64,000 nucleotides of DNA from Aureimonas jatrophae (GCF_900104035.1 NZ_FNIT01000001.1:310001-374000); one strand, 5' to 3'; counted from the stretch's first letter, positions 55,415-64,000 are shown. Made by a program: numbers and translations. The notes: generated by a model not told the origin, from the letters alone.

Positions 55415-56506
55415 TCATTGCGTCAGGATGGCCTGCGCCTTGGCCTGATCGCTGAGTTCGGTTTCCGCCTTGCCGCCGCCAGCACCCGGGAAGGCGCCGC
55501 TCGACCCGGCATAGGGTTTCTCGGTGCGCACGGCGGCCGGCGTCGTGGCGGGCGCGGCAGCCTTCACACCCATCTGCACGCCCGGCAGCGCGGCGGGCGT
55601 GGGGCCGGCGGCCGGCGCGGGCTTGGCGCCGGGCGGCTGCGCGCCGACGGCACGCGCGGCGCTCTTCGCCTTTTCCAGAGCCGCCACGGCCTCGGCCGTC
55701 TTGGTGTGGTCGATGTAGCCGTGCGCCCGATCCACGAAGCTGCGGCACTCCGCGAAGTTCTCGGCCTTCATGACCTGCGTCAGCAGCTCGAAGGTCGCGA
55801 GGTTCAGCATCTGCCGGAGCGCGAAGTGGATCGCCTCGCGCTCGCGCCCGCCGAAGTCGACATTGGTCAGCTGGTCGCCGATGAAGCGCCCGACGCCAAT
55901 GCCGGCTTCCGACGAGAAGATCTGCTTCTGGAGCGGGACGTTCGCGACGATCAGGCCGCTGTTGGCGTCGGTCATCGCAAGATCGAGCCCGATCAGGATG
56001 CGGTTCTGCCGGTAGCGCGCACCGATGCCGGCGACCTCGACCTCCGCTCCCGAGCCGGGAATGAAGTCCAGCGAGTTGATCGAGCCCGTGATGTAGAAGT
56101 TCGACGGGATCTGCCGCGACAGGTCGCGCACGCGCCACTCGGCCTCCGTGGTCGCCACGCGCGGATCGCGGCGGTTCACCACGGTCGCGCCCGCCCGGAA
56201 CAGGGCGGACTGGATCATGTCGCCCGCGCCCTGACTGACGAACTTGCCGACGCCACCGTCCGTGAAGCTCTCCTTGCCGGTCTGGTCCAGCACCGCGCCG
56301 ACCGAGAAGACGAGCTGGCGCGCGATGCGCCCGTTCAGGCAGATCAGCGCCTTGTCGAAGGGCGTGACGATGTCGCTGATCGGCGGACCCTGGACCAGCT
56401 TGGCGTTGCTGGTCGAGCTCGCCACGCCCGGCGCGGCGGCGCAGCCGAACAGCGAGGCGGCCGACAGAATGGCCGCAAGCGTGCGCGCAAGGGGGCGAAG
56501 ACGCAT
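55415..56506 (-). CDS. hfaB: CsgG/HfaB-family lipoprotein
   Basis: A 363-residue lipoprotein (lipobox LFGC, Cys22) of the CsgG/HfaB family. CsgG forms the curli export pore; HfaB in Caulobacter secretes HfaA and HfaD to anchor the holdfast. Family segments visible are VTPFDKALICLNGRIA, GAGDMIQSALFRAGATVVNR, NFYITGSINSLDFIPGSG, RYRQNRILIGLDLAMTDANSG, IGRFIGD-like GVGRFIGDQLTN and AIHFALRQMLNLATFELL. A Pro/Ala-rich C-terminal extension of ~80 residues follows. Ten bases after hfaA, so probably one operon. Confidence 0.85.
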   Translation of the reverse strand: MRLRPLARTLAAILSAASLFGCAAAPGVASSTSNAKLVQGPPISDIVTPFDKALICLNGRIARQLVFSVGAVLDQTGKESFTDGGVGKFVSQGAGDMIQSALFRAGATVVNRRDPRVATTEAEWRVRDLSRQIPSNFYITGSINSLDFIPGSGAEVEVAGIGARYRQNRILIGLDLAMTDANSGLIVANVPLQKQIFSSEAGIGVGRFIGDQLTNVDFGGREREAIHFALRQMLNLATFELLTQVMKAENFAECRSFVDRAHGYIDHTKTAEAVAALEKAKSAARAVGAQPPGAKPAPAAGPTPAALPGVQMGVKAAAPATTPAAVRTEKPYAGSSGAFPGAGGGKAETELSDQAKAQAILTQ

Positions 56507-56516
56507 GACGCCTCGC

Positions 56517-56969
56517 TCAGTTGCAGGTGGGCTGACCGCCGGGCAAGGTCGCGTCGATCGAGACGCGTCCGTCCTGGCAACCGTGCGATTGGGCCTCGTT
56601 GCTGGTTGCGACGTTGATGTTGCCGCGGCCCGAGATATCGATGTTGTTGGTGGAGTTGTTCACGGCGCCGATCGCCGTGGTCTGCTGCCCGATCTCGTTC
56701 CGCTCGTTGTTGGTCTGCGTGCCGATCTCGTCGCCGTAGTGCACATTGTTGAACGAGGTGATCTGCGTCTTGCCGAGCGACTCGTAGTAGCCCTCCTCGT
56801 TTTTGCGCAGGACATCGGTCTGCAGGAGGCGCAGGTTCTTGTCGGCGGTCGAGGCGAAGCCGTAGTTGCCGTTCCAGTCCGACTGGGGGCTGACGGTGCT
56901 TTGCGCCCAGGCTGCAGGCGCACACAAGAGCACGGCGAGCACGCCCGCCGCCTGGCATGGTCTGATCAT
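56517..56969 (-). CDS. hfaA: HfaA-like secreted fibre protein
   Basis: A 150-residue secreted protein with signal peptide (cleavage near AWAQ). The mature part is Asn/Gln/Thr/Ser-rich with curlin-like character: TSFNNVHYGDEIGTQTNNE, IGQQTTAIGAVNNSTNN, and DISGRGNINVATSNEAQSH, then a Cys pair near the end (GCQDG, PTCN). In Caulobacter HfaA is the small polymerising protein exported by HfaB. Gene order hfaA-hfaB-hfaD is the same here. Upstream are two dyads that may be operators. Confidence 0.72.
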   Translation of the reverse strand: MIRPCQAAGVLAVLLCAPAAWAQSTVSPQSDWNGNYGFASTADKNLRLLQTDVLRKNEEGYYESLGKTQITSFNNVHYGDEIGTQTNNERNEIGQQTTAIGAVNNSTNNIDISGRGNINVATSNEAQSHGCQDGRVSIDATLPGGQPTCN

Positions 56970-57267
56970 GTCGGTTCCCCCTGCGGTCGTGCTGTCGCCC
57001 GCCGATACGCTGCCGGCGACCCATGGAGCCGCGTGACGGAAACGACCTCGCCGAAAGGTCGAACGCCCCGTCGCCGATCATATGCCCACACCCGGCCCGA
57101 TCGTCGCAACTCATAATTGCGCGAATGGTTGACGTCGCAACCAAACTGTTGCCACCTCAACACAACCATGGCGCGCGTACAACAGCGAGGGAACGGCAGC
57201 GCCGTTCTCCCCGCGTCTCCAGCCTCGCGTATGCTTCGCCGTCGCAACGGATGGACCAGGACGCGCC
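56970..57267. promoter_or_regulatory. Divergent hfaA / DUF2793 regulatory region
   Basis: A 298-bp divergent gap. It holds two GTTG-N6-CAAC dyads 20 bp apart (57128-57161) and an AT-rich spot (CATAATTGC near 57112-57120) that may be a -10 element for the hfaA side. No TTAA-N7-TTAA CtrA site was found. Confidence 0.45.
57128..57161. promoter_or_regulatory. Tandem GTTG-N6-CAAC dyads
   Basis: GTTG-ACGTCG-CAAC at 57128-57141 and GTTG-CCACCT-CAAC at 57148-57161. Their starts are exactly 20 bp apart, two helical turns, so a regulator could bind both on one DNA face. Position is about 160-190 bp upstream of hfaA. The regulator is unknown. Confidence 0.45.
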
Positions 57268-58119
57268 ATGGACGAGACACCCCGACTGAACCTGCCCTTT
57301 CTGCTGGCCCAGCAGGCGCAGAAGCATCTGACCCACAACGAGGCGCTACGTCTTCTGGACGTCCTTGTGCAAACGGCCGTGCACTCGATGCGTACGGCCG
57401 CCGAGCCGGACGCCGCCGAAGAGGGCGACCTCTTCATTCTGCCGCCCGACCGCACCGGCGCCCGCTGGGAAGAGATGGCACCCGGCTCGCTCGCGCTGTT
57501 CGAGAACGGTGGCTTCGTCGCCATCCGCCCCGTGCTCGGTCAGGTTGCATACGTGCTCGACGAGCGCCGTCTTGTGATCTTCGACGGTGCAACCTGGAGC
57601 GGCGACGCCTTCGCGGCGCGCGACCTGCCGAGCCTCGGCATCAACGCCGCGCCGTCCTCCGCCAACCGCCTGACCGTCGCGACCGACGTTGAGCTGCTGA
57701 CCCACGACGACCGAACGCCCGGAACCGGGGATGCCCGCAAGGTCGTCAATAAGGCGGCGAGCGCGCGCACCGCCTCGCTCGTGTTCCAGACCGCTTGGTC
57801 GGGGCGCGCGGAGCTGGGCCTGACCGGCGACGACGACCTGCAGTTCCGCGTCTCGGCCGACGGCGCGAGCTTTCGCACCGCGTTGCGCGCCGCGCGTGCG
57901 AGCGGCTTCGTGGCATTGGCGGGTGGGCACGAGCCGGCCTGCGCGCTGGACGTCGCGGGACCTGTCAGGGTCGGCGCCTATGCGCGCGCCGCGCTTCCCT
58001 CCGCCGCGAGTGGCGCCGGGCAGGTGATCTTCGTGCCGGACGAGGCGGGCGGCGCGACGCTCGCCTTTTCGGACGGCACGCGCTGGCGACGCGTCGGCGA
58101 CCGCGCCGTGGTCGCTTGA
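57268..58119 (+). CDS. DUF2793-domain protein
   Basis: A 283-residue protein with the DUF2793 domain at its start (TPRLNLPFLLAQQAQKHLTHNEAL, AAEEGDLFILPPDRTGARWEE). This domain is common in alphaproteobacterial phage and gene-transfer-agent tail genes. The C-terminal part (GDARKVVNKAASARTASLVFQ to ALRAARASGFVALAGG) looks like a phage tail fibre beta-structure. No other phage gene is nearby, so it is probably a chromosomal relic or a domesticated surface protein. No signal peptide. Confidence 0.82.
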   Translation: MDETPRLNLPFLLAQQAQKHLTHNEALRLLDVLVQTAVHSMRTAAEPDAAEEGDLFILPPDRTGARWEEMAPGSLALFENGGFVAIRPVLGQVAYVLDERRLVIFDGATWSGDAFAARDLPSLGINAAPSSANRLTVATDVELLTHDDRTPGTGDARKVVNKAASARTASLVFQTAWSGRAELGLTGDDDLQFRVSADGASFRTALRAARASGFVALAGGHEPACALDVAGPVRVGAYARAALPSAASGAGQVIFVPDEAGGATLAFSDGTRWRRVGDRAVVA

Positions 58120-58182
58120 GCGGGCTGGACGGCGCGGGTCCCCCTCTGCGACAAGCCGGCCGCGCGGCAGGGAGATGGATGC

Positions 58183-59304
58183 ATGGATGCGATCTGGACG
58201 CTGGGCCTGATGACCGGAACGGTGCTCGACGGCGAGATCGACATCGCCCTCCTGCGCTCGGACGGCGAGCGCATCGCCGAGTTCGGCCCGGCGCGGCTCG
58301 CGAGCTACCCGCGCGACCTGCGCCCGCTGCTGCGCGAGACCTTCGAAGCGGCAGCCCGGTGGAACTTCGAGGGACCAGAGCCCACCATCTTCGCCGAGGC
58401 CGAGCGCGCGCTGACGCTCGGTCAGGCCGAGGCCGTGGCACGCTTCCTCGCGGAGGAGGGCGTCGATCGGTCTGCGGTCGCGGCGGTCGGCTTCCATGGC
58501 CAGACCGTCCTGCACCGACGTCGCGAGCCGGCGCGGCTCGGCGCGACGCGTCAGCTCGGCGACGGCGCGCTGATGGCGCGAGAGCTCGGCATCCCGGTCG
58601 TCTTCGACTTCCGCTCGGCCGATGTCGCCGCCGGCGGCCAGGGCGCGCCGCTTGCCCCCGTCTATCACGCCGCGCTGCTGCGCCACGCCGGGGCCGGGCC
58701 CGACACGGCGATCCTCAACCTTGGAGGCGTCGGCAACATCACCTGGGCCGACGAGAGCGGCGGACTCCACGCCTTCGATACCGGTCCCGCGAACGCTCCG
58801 CTCAACGATTGGGTGCGCGCTCATACCGGTGAGGAGATGGACTGGGACGGGCGTCTCGGCGCCGTCGGTCGCGTGGACGAGGAGCGCCTCGCCGGCCTCC
58901 TCGATCATCCCTATCTCGCCGCGCCCTATCCGAAGTCCCTCGACCGCAACGATTTCACCAGCCGCATGGCGGACGGTCTGTCGCTGGAGGACGGCGCCGC
59001 GCTTCTCACCGCCTTCACGGCGGCCAGCGTCGCGCGCGGCCTCGAGCGCCTGCCTGGCCGGCCGCGCCGGCTCGCGCTGTCCGGCGGCGGGCGGCGCAAC
59101 CCGACCCTGTCGCGCATGATCGCGGAGCGCTGCGGCGTCGAGGTCGTGGACGCCGACCGTCTCGGCCTGCGAGGCGACGCCGTGGAGGCGGAATGCTTCG
59201 CGTTTCTGGCCGCGCGCGTTCTGCGCGGCCTGCCGCTCGGCTTCCCCGGCACGACCGGTGTGCCTGTTCCAACACCGGGCGGACGGATCGCCCGGCCCGA
59301 CTGA
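58183..59304 (+). CDS. anmK: Anhydro-N-acetylmuramic acid kinase
   Basis: Phosphorylates 1,6-anhydro-MurNAc released by peptidoglycan turnover, giving MurNAc-6-phosphate for recycling. The 373-residue product has the ATP/substrate-binding start [61 protein letters not shown], the [10 protein letters not shown] loop and the [15 protein letters not shown] region. Normal length. It is followed by the pao genes after 105 bp, with no functional link apparent. Confidence 0.95.
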   Translation: MDAIWTLGLMTGTVLDGEIDIALLRSDGERIAEFGPARLASYPRDLRPLLRETFEAAARWNFEGPEPTIFAEAERALTLGQAEAVARFLAEEGVDRSAVAAVGFHGQTVLHRRREPARLGATRQLGDGALMARELGIPVVFDFRSADVAAGGQGAPLAPVYHAALLRHAGAGPDTAILNLGGVGNITWADESGGLHAFDTGPANAPLNDWVRAHTGEEMDWDGRLGAVGRVDEERLAGLLDHPYLAAPYPKSLDRNDFTSRMADGLSLEDGAALLTAFTAASVARGLERLPGRPRRLALSGGGRRNPTLSRMIAERCGVEVVDADRLGLRGDAVEAECFAFLAARVLRGLPLGFPGTTGVPVPTPGGRIARPD

Positions 59305-59409
59305 GGCGCTTTTCCACGCGACAAACTGCCGGCCGCCGTTCCCTCATTGGACCTGCGCACTAGCTGCCAACCCCTGTTTGGAATGGTTTCAGGGAACGGC
59401 GGTACGCCC

Positions 59410-59910
59410 ATGCAACTGACGATCAACGGGACCGAGCACGCGCTCGACATCGATCCGAGGACCACCCTGCTCGACGCGCTGCGCGAGCATCTCGCCCTCA
59501 CGGGCTCCAAGAAGGGCTGCGATCACGGCCAATGCGGCGCCTGCACGGTGCTGGTCAACGGAAGGCGTATCAACAGCTGCCTCAGCCTCGCGGTGATGCA
59601 CGAGGGCGACGAGATCACCACGATCGAGGGCCTCGGCACCCCGGATCACCTGCACCCGATGCAGGAAAGCTTCGTGCATCACGACGGCTACCAGTGCGGC
59701 TATTGCACGCCGGGCCAGATCGTGTCGGCGGTCGGCATGCTGGGCGAGGCGCGCGATAATTGGCCGAGCGCGGTGACCGAGAGCCTCGAGGGCGGCTCGG
59801 AACTCACCGACGCCGAAATTTCCGAGCGCATGAGCGGCAATATCTGCCGCTGCTCGGCCTACCCCAACATCGTGCGGGCGATCCGCGGCGCGGAAGGAGA
59901 TGCACGATGA
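59410..59910 (+). CDS. Molybdenum hydroxylase 2Fe-2S subunit (PaoA-type)
   Basis: Small electron-transfer subunit of a xanthine-oxidase-family enzyme. The 166-residue product has both 2Fe-2S clusters: ferredoxin-like [22 protein letters not shown] split as CDHGQCGAC plus INSC, and the helical CGYCTPGQI with CRCSAYPNI. Unlike E. coli PaoA it has no Tat leader, so the enzyme is predicted cytosolic. An upstream in-frame start at 59347 would only add a non-Tat, non-family leader. Its stop overlaps the ATG of the next gene (ATGA). Confidence 0.95.
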   Translation: MQLTINGTEHALDIDPRTTLLDALREHLALTGSKKGCDHGQCGACTVLVNGRRINSCLSLAVMHEGDEITTIEGLGTPDHLHPMQESFVHHDGYQCGYCTPGQIVSAVGMLGEARDNWPSAVTESLEGGSELTDAEISERMSGNICRCSAYPNIVRAIRGAEGDAR

Positions 59911-60893
59911 GGCCCTTCGACTACAGCCGCGCCGCGAGCGAGGCGGAAGCCGCCAAGGCCGTCGCGGCCAACTCCGCCGCCAAGTTCATCGCGGGCGGCA
60001 CGAACCTCCTCGACCTCATGAAGCTGCAGGTCGAGACGCCTCGCGCGCTGGTCGACATCAACCGCCTGCCGTTGAAGACGATCGAGGCGGCGGGCGAGGG
60101 CCTTCGCATCGGCACGCTCGTGACGAACTCGGATCTGGCCGCCGACGAGCGCGTGCGACGCGACTACGGCGTCCTGTCGCGCGCGATCCTGGCCGGCGCG
60201 TCCGGCCAGCTGCGCAACAAGGCGACCACCGGCGGCAACCTTCTTCAGCGCACGCGCTGCGGCTACTTCTACGAGACCAACGCGCGCTGCAACAAGCGCG
60301 AGCCGGGCTCGGGCTGTGACGGACGCGAGGGCTTCAACCGCATCCTCGCCATCCTCGGAACGTCCGAAAGCTGCATCGCGACCCACCCGTCCGACATGGC
60401 GGTCGCCATGCGCGTCCTCGACGCGGTGGTCGAGACTGTGAAGGCCGACGGCTCGACGCGCGAGATCAAGATCGCGGACCTCCACAAGAAGCCGGTCAAC
60501 ACGCCCCATATCGAGACGCACCTGACGGACGGCGAGCTGATCACGGCGGTGCGCCTGCCCGCGCCCATCGGCGGCAAGCACCTCTACCGCAAGGTGCGCG
60601 ACCGCGCATCCTATGCCTTCGCGCTCGTCTCGGTCGCTGCCGTGGTGCGGATGGACGAGGGGCGCATGGCCGAGGTCCGGCTCGGGTTCGGTGGTATCGG
60701 AACGGTTCCGTGGCGCTCGGCCGAGGTCGAGGCGAGCCTCAAGGGCCGGGCGCCCGACGAGGCGCTCTTCGCGAAGGCCGCCGACATTCTCCTCGCCGAT
60801 GCCAAGGGCTTTGGCGACAACGACTTCAAGATCGACCTGATGCGGCGGACCCTGCCGGCCGTCCTGGCGGAAGCGGTGAGCGGAGACGCGTGA
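59907..60893 (+). CDS. Molybdenum hydroxylase FAD subunit (PaoB-type)
   Basis: The FAD-binding subunit. The 328-residue product shows [15 protein letters not shown], the FAD-binding [21 protein letters not shown], and the extra Cys set in [20 protein letters not shown], then GCDGREG. This set is the additional 4Fe-4S cluster site found in PaoB-type, not standard xanthine-dehydrogenase, subunits. Ends share overlaps with both neighbours (ATGA and TGATG), so the three genes are translated together. Confidence 0.95.
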   Translation: MRPFDYSRAASEAEAAKAVAANSAAKFIAGGTNLLDLMKLQVETPRALVDINRLPLKTIEAAGEGLRIGTLVTNSDLAADERVRRDYGVLSRAILAGASGQLRNKATTGGNLLQRTRCGYFYETNARCNKREPGSGCDGREGFNRILAILGTSESCIATHPSDMAVAMRVLDAVVETVKADGSTREIKIADLHKKPVNTPHIETHLTDGELITAVRLPAPIGGKHLYRKVRDRASYAFALVSVAAVVRMDEGRMAEVRLGFGGIGTVPWRSAEVEASLKGRAPDEALFAKAADILLADAKGFGDNDFKIDLMRRTLPAVLAEAVSGDA

Positions 60894-63142
60894 TGGACAC
60901 CACCCAGAACCTCACCATGAACAAGCCGGTCGGCGAGACGCGCCTCGACCGAGGCGTGCAGAACGTGCTCGGCAAGGGCGTCGACCGCTACGAGGGGCCG
61001 CTCAAGGTCTCGGGGCAGGCGACCTATGCCTACGAGCACAAGGTCGGGCAGCGCGTCGCCTACGGCTACATCGTCACGTCCGGCATCGGCTCGGGCAAGA
61101 TCAAGCGCATCGACACGATGGCGGCACTCTCGACGGCGGGCGTCCTCCATGTCGTGACCGACACCAAGACCGCGCCCCGCGCCTCGGCCGATCCGAGCGA
61201 TCCCGCGCCCACGCCGATCAACGGCGAGATCACCCACTTCGGCCAGCCTGTCGCGATGGTCGTGGCCGAGACGTTCGAGATCGCGCGCGACGCAGCCAAG
61301 CTCGTCGAGATCGAGGTCGAGCCGCGCGAGGGTCGCTACTCCATCTTCCGGGAGCGCGAGAACGCTATCGACCCCGGCAAGCAGACCATGGACTCCAACA
61401 CGCTGAAGGGGAACTTCCCGAAGGCGTTCGAGGAGGCCGAGGTCACGTTCGACGCGACCTACACGACGCCCTCGCAAAGCTCGTCCGCCATGGAGCCGCA
61501 CGCCGCGATCGCGGAGTGGACCGACGGCAAGCTGACGCTGCACGGCTGCTACCAGCTCGTCTCCACCAACGTGCAGCAGCTCGCCAAGGCGCTCGGCATC
61601 TCCACCAAGGACGTGCGCATCATCGTGCCCTATGTCGGCGGCGGCTTCGGCTCCAAGCTCGGCATCGGGCCGGAGTCCGTCTTCGCCTCGATGGCCGCGC
61701 GCGAGATCGGCCGGCCCGTCAAGGTCGCGCTGACCCGTCAGCAGGTCTACCAGGCGACCTCGCGGCGCTCCGACACGATCCAGCGTGTCCGCCTCGGCGC
61801 ACGCCGCGACGGCACGATCACCGCGATCGCGCACGACACGATCACCACCAACACGCCGGGCGACGACTTCTTCGAGCCGGCCGGCATCTCGACCGTGTTC
61901 CTGTATGCCGGCGAGAACCGGCAGGTGACGCATCGCAAGGCGGACGTGAACATCCTTCTGTCCTCGTCCATGCGCGCGCCCGGCGAGGCGGTCGGCATGC
62001 TCGCGCTCGAGAACGCGATGGACGAGATGGCGGAGAAGCTGGATCTCGACCCGATCGAGTTCCGCCGCCGCAACGAGCCGAAGGAGGACCCGCAGACGGG
62101 GCTGCCCTTCTCGTCGCGCCGCCTCGTCGAGTGCATGCAGGTGGGCGCCGAGCGCTTCGGCTGGTCCCAGCGCAACAAGGTGCCCGCCCAGCGCCGCGAG
62201 GGCGAATGGTTGATCGGGATGGGCATGGCGTCCGCCTCGCGCAAGAACATGACCCAGCAGTCCTCGGCCCGCGTCACCTTGCTCAGCAACGGCACGGCGC
62301 TGATCGAGACCGACATGACCGACATCGGCACGGGCACCTACACGATCCTGCAGCAGATTGCGGGCGAGATGCTGGGCCTGCCGCTCGACAAGATCGCGGT
62401 CACGCTGGGCGACTCGGCGTTGCCGTCCGCGTCGGGCTCGGGCGGCTCGTGGGGCGCGAACTCCTCGGGCTCGTCGGTCTATGCGGCCTGCCAGGGCATC
62501 GTCGAGGCGCTGGCCAAGAAGCTCGGCGTCTCGGCCGACGACCTGACGCTCAAGGATGGCACCGCGATCGGCGCCAACCGCCAGGTTCCCCTGCACGAAC
62601 TCCTCGCCGGCGAGCCCATCGCCGTGACCGGGACGTTCAAGCCGGGCTCGACCTCCAACAACACGCATCAGGCGAGCTACGGCGCGCACTTCTGCGAGGT
62701 GGCGGTAAACGCGGTAACCGGCGAGACGCGCGTTCGCCGTCTCCTGACGGTCGCCACCGCCGGGCGCATCCTCAACGAGAAGACCGCGACCTCGCAGTGC
62801 TACGGCGGGCAGATCTTCGGCATCGGCACGGCCTTGACCGAGGAGCTGGTCGTCGATGAGCGCACGGGTCTCATGGTGAACCACGATCTCGCCGAGTACC
62901 ACGTCCCGGTGAATGCCGACGTGCCGGACCTCGACGTCCTGATCCTAGAGGACCGCGACGCCGCCGCGAGCCCGCTCGCGGGCAAGGGTATCGGCGAGTT
63001 GGCCATTGCCGGCGTCGGGGCGGCGATCACGAACGCGATCTACAACGCCTGCGGCGTGCGTGTGCGCGACTACCCGATGACGCTCGACAAGGTGCTGGCC
63101 GGCCTGCCGCGCGAGCCCGCGCAGCGCATGGCGGCGGAGTAG
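60893..63142 (+). CDS. Molybdenum hydroxylase large subunit (PaoC-type)
   Basis: The molybdopterin-binding catalytic subunit of an aldehyde/xanthine-oxidase-type enzyme. The 749-residue product shows VDRYEGPLKVSGQATYAYEH, GGGFGSKLGIGPESVFASMA, the substrate loop around RAPGEAVGMLALENAMDEMA, and GSGGSWGANSSGSSVYAACQ. The catalytic Glu is in GKGIGELAIAGVGAAITNAI. PaoABC in E. coli oxidises aromatic aldehydes; here the substrate is inferred only from family. The cytosine-dinucleotide cofactor loader paoD/xdhC is not visible nearby. Confidence 0.95.
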   Translation: MDTTQNLTMNKPVGETRLDRGVQNVLGKGVDRYEGPLKVSGQATYAYEHKVGQRVAYGYIVTSGIGSGKIKRIDTMAALSTAGVLHVVTDTKTAPRASADPSDPAPTPINGEITHFGQPVAMVVAETFEIARDAAKLVEIEVEPREGRYSIFRERENAIDPGKQTMDSNTLKGNFPKAFEEAEVTFDATYTTPSQSSSAMEPHAAIAEWTDGKLTLHGCYQLVSTNVQQLAKALGISTKDVRIIVPYVGGGFGSKLGIGPESVFASMAAREIGRPVKVALTRQQVYQATSRRSDTIQRVRLGARRDGTITAIAHDTITTNTPGDDFFEPAGISTVFLYAGENRQVTHRKADVNILLSSSMRAPGEAVGMLALENAMDEMAEKLDLDPIEFRRRNEPKEDPQTGLPFSSRRLVECMQVGAERFGWSQRNKVPAQRREGEWLIGMGMASASRKNMTQQSSARVTLLSNGTALIETDMTDIGTGTYTILQQIAGEMLGLPLDKIAVTLGDSALPSASGSGGSWGANSSGSSVYAACQGIVEALAKKLGVSADDLTLKDGTAIGANRQVPLHELLAGEPIAVTGTFKPGSTSNNTHQASYGAHFCEVAVNAVTGETRVRRLLTVATAGRILNEKTATSQCYGGQIFGIGTALTEELVVDERTGLMVNHDLAEYHVPVNADVPDLDVLILEDRDAAASPLAGKGIGELAIAGVGAAITNAIYNACGVRVRDYPMTLDKVLAGLPREPAQRMAAE

Positions 63143-63163
63143 CCGTCACGCTGAAAGGAAAGG

Positions 63164-63192
63164 AAGGCCGGACCGAGAGGTCCGGCCTTTTT
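63164..63192. terminator. Terminator between pao operon and sugar kinase
   Basis: AAGGCCGGACC-GAGA-GGTCCGGCCTT followed by TTT: an 11-pair perfect stem with a GNRA-like loop. It overlaps the end of the convergent kinase gene and can serve both sides. Confidence 0.9.
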
Positions 63193-64000
63193 CAGGCCGC
63201 GAGCGGTCCGGCGCTCCAGTGTGTGCGCGGGTCGTCCACGATCGCGCCGTAGCCGCCGATCACCAGGCCCGCCATGCGATGCCCGGCCCGCGCCGCGGCA
63301 TCGAGATCGCCGCCCTGGAGAAGGGTCGCCAGCGCCGCGCCGTCGAAACTGTCGCCGGCCGCCGTCGTGTCGACGATCGGGCCCGGCAGGGCGGGGGCGT
63401 CCACCTCGCGCAGGCCCGCATCGTCGAGAAGGATCGCCGCGCCGCCGCCGCGCTTCACGATCGCGGCCTTGGCCCCGAACTCCAGGAGGCGCCGCGCGGC
63501 AGCCTCCGCCGTTTCCTCGCCGAACAGGGCGTGCTCGTCGTCGAGCCCCGGCATGGTAAGCGTCGCCACGGCATGGCCCGCCCGGATTGCCCGTCGGGCG
63601 GTCGCGACATCGCTCCACAGGCGCGGCCGGTAGTTGCCGTCGAAGCCGACGAGCTTGCCGGCCTGCCGCATGCGCCGCGCCAGGCCGAGCAGTCGCTCGC
63701 GACCCTCGGGCGACAGGATCGCGAGCGAGATCCCTGAGAAGAACAGCGCGTCGCAGGCTTCGACCGACGCCTCGACATCCTTGTGGGCGCGCTCGGCGAA
63801 CAGGCGCCGCGCGGCAGCGGCCGACCGCCAGTAGCTGAACGACCGCTCGCCCGCGTCGTCGCGCGAGATGGCGTAGATCCCGGTGGTCTCGCCGGCGCTC
63901 ACCTCGATCAAGTCCGTCGCGATGCCGTGGGCCGCGCAGAAGGCGGGGATCTCCCGGCCGAACGGATCGTCGCCGACCCGCGTCACGTAGCCGACCGACA
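63192..64000 (-). CDS. kdgK: PfkB-family kinase, probable 2-keto-3-deoxygluconate kinase, 5' end outside window
   Basis: The C-terminal ~270 residues of a PfkB/ribokinase-family sugar kinase. Visible are VTRVGDDPFGREIP near the truncated start, a substrate/acid segment TTGIYAISRDDAGERSFSYWRS, DGNYRPRLW, VKRGGGAAILL and the catalytic loop DTTAAGDSFDGA, whose Asp is the general base. The combination of YWRSxxAA and DGNYRPRLW is typical of 2-dehydro-3-deoxygluconokinase (KdgK), which feeds the Entner-Doudoroff pathway. The N-terminal ~30-40 residues lie beyond the window. Confidence 0.9.
   Translation of the reverse strand, partial: SVGYVTRVGDDPFGREIPAFCAAHGIATDLIEVSAGETTGIYAISRDDAGERSFSYWRSAAAARRLFAERAHKDVEASVEACDALFFSGISLAILSPEGRERLLGLARRMRQAGKLVGFDGNYRPRLWSDVATARRAIRAGHAVATLTMPGLDDEHALFGEETAEAAARRLLEFGAKAAIVKRGGGAAILLDDAGLREVDAPALPGPIVDTTAAGDSFDGAALATLLQGGDLDAAARAGHRMAGLVIGGYGAIVDDPRTHWSAGPLAA

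Noticed and set aside
53070-56138. Continuous minus-strand open frame of about 1,020 codons through the hfa region
   Set aside because: Only the part from 54314 down is a gene. The rest is an out-of-frame shadow of the HfaD-like and HfaB-like genes with random-looking Arg/Gly/Pro-rich sequence.
60611-62902. 763-codon open frame antisense to the molybdenum hydroxylase
   Set aside because: Rich in Arg, Gly, Asp and His as expected for the reverse strand of G+C-rich coding DNA; no domain, start signal or separate promoter.

Overview
The window reads as chromosomal DNA of a high-G+C (about two thirds G+C by eye) alphaproteobacterium, most likely Hyphomicrobiales (Rhizobiales). The evidence is the set of lineage-typical neighbourhoods: gap-pgk divergent from DUF4164-zapA; 6S RNA in front of the 5-formyltetrahydrofolate cyclo-ligase; yebC with ruvCAB; ybgC-tolQRAB-pal-cpoB-tilS-ftsH-glmM; a serC RNA motif with serC/serA; chpT, ctrA, fliJ and sciP; and eipA. 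Family or genus cannot be fixed from what is visible. Most of the window is dense core genome with short gaps.

Layout. 1-8.8 kb: glycolysis (pgk partial, gap), division (zapA), 6S RNA, folate salvage, a CAP-family lipoprotein, a GST, a YmdB-type phosphodiesterase, an MBL-fold enzyme and yebC. 8.8-11.3 kb: a minus-strand TadE-TadE-TadG minor-pilin cluster between yebC and ruvC. 11.4-14.4 kb: ruvC-vapB-vapC-ruvA-ruvB, a toxin-antitoxin pair inside the resolvasome operon. 14.4-26.2 kb: a PAP2 phosphatase, Tol-Pal, tilS, ftsH, glmM. 26.3-28.1 kb: two outer-membrane barrels. 28.2-31.6 kb: serine pathway with an alanine exporter inside it. 31.6-38.8 kb: a DMT transporter, purA, a long membrane protein of unknown function, rpoH, rluD. 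38.85-41.2 kb: tRNA-Glu and a second Tad minor-pilin cluster with an AT-rich end. 41.3-43.9 kb: rRNA/tRNA methyltransferase, a coiled-coil protein, eipA. 44.1-47.2 kb: a cell-cycle block (chpT, pseudo-receiver, ctrA, fliJ, sciP). 47.4-49.6 kb: mnmA and an oxidoreductase. 49.7-51.2 kb: a putative type III effector and its chaperone (interrupted by an amber codon) beside tRNA-Met. 51.3-53 kb: 3-methyladenine glycosylase and a DMT transporter. 53-57 kb: a holdfast-anchor-like operon (hfaA-hfaB-hfaD-like plus a barrel with Gly-Thr-Pro repeats). 57.2-64 kb: a DUF2793 protein, anmK, a PaoABC-type molybdenum hydroxylase, and a partial kdgK-like kinase.

How it fits together. The chpT/ctrA/sciP block is the output end of the CckA-ChpT-CtrA relay, which in relatives controls motility, pili, division and surface attachment. 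The window also holds candidate outputs: two Tad minor-pilin clusters, fliJ, Tol-Pal and the hfa-like operon. The parts that look least ordinary are the hfa-like operon with its repeat-bearing barrel, the broken effector/chaperone pair at tRNA-Met, the VapBC pair whose toxin stop overlaps the ruvA start, the composition break inside the second TadG, the pseudo-receiver between chpT and ctrA, and alaE inside the serC/serA unit. Start codons of tilS and rluD also appear non-canonical. No CRISPR array, rRNA operon, insertion sequence or replication origin was seen.
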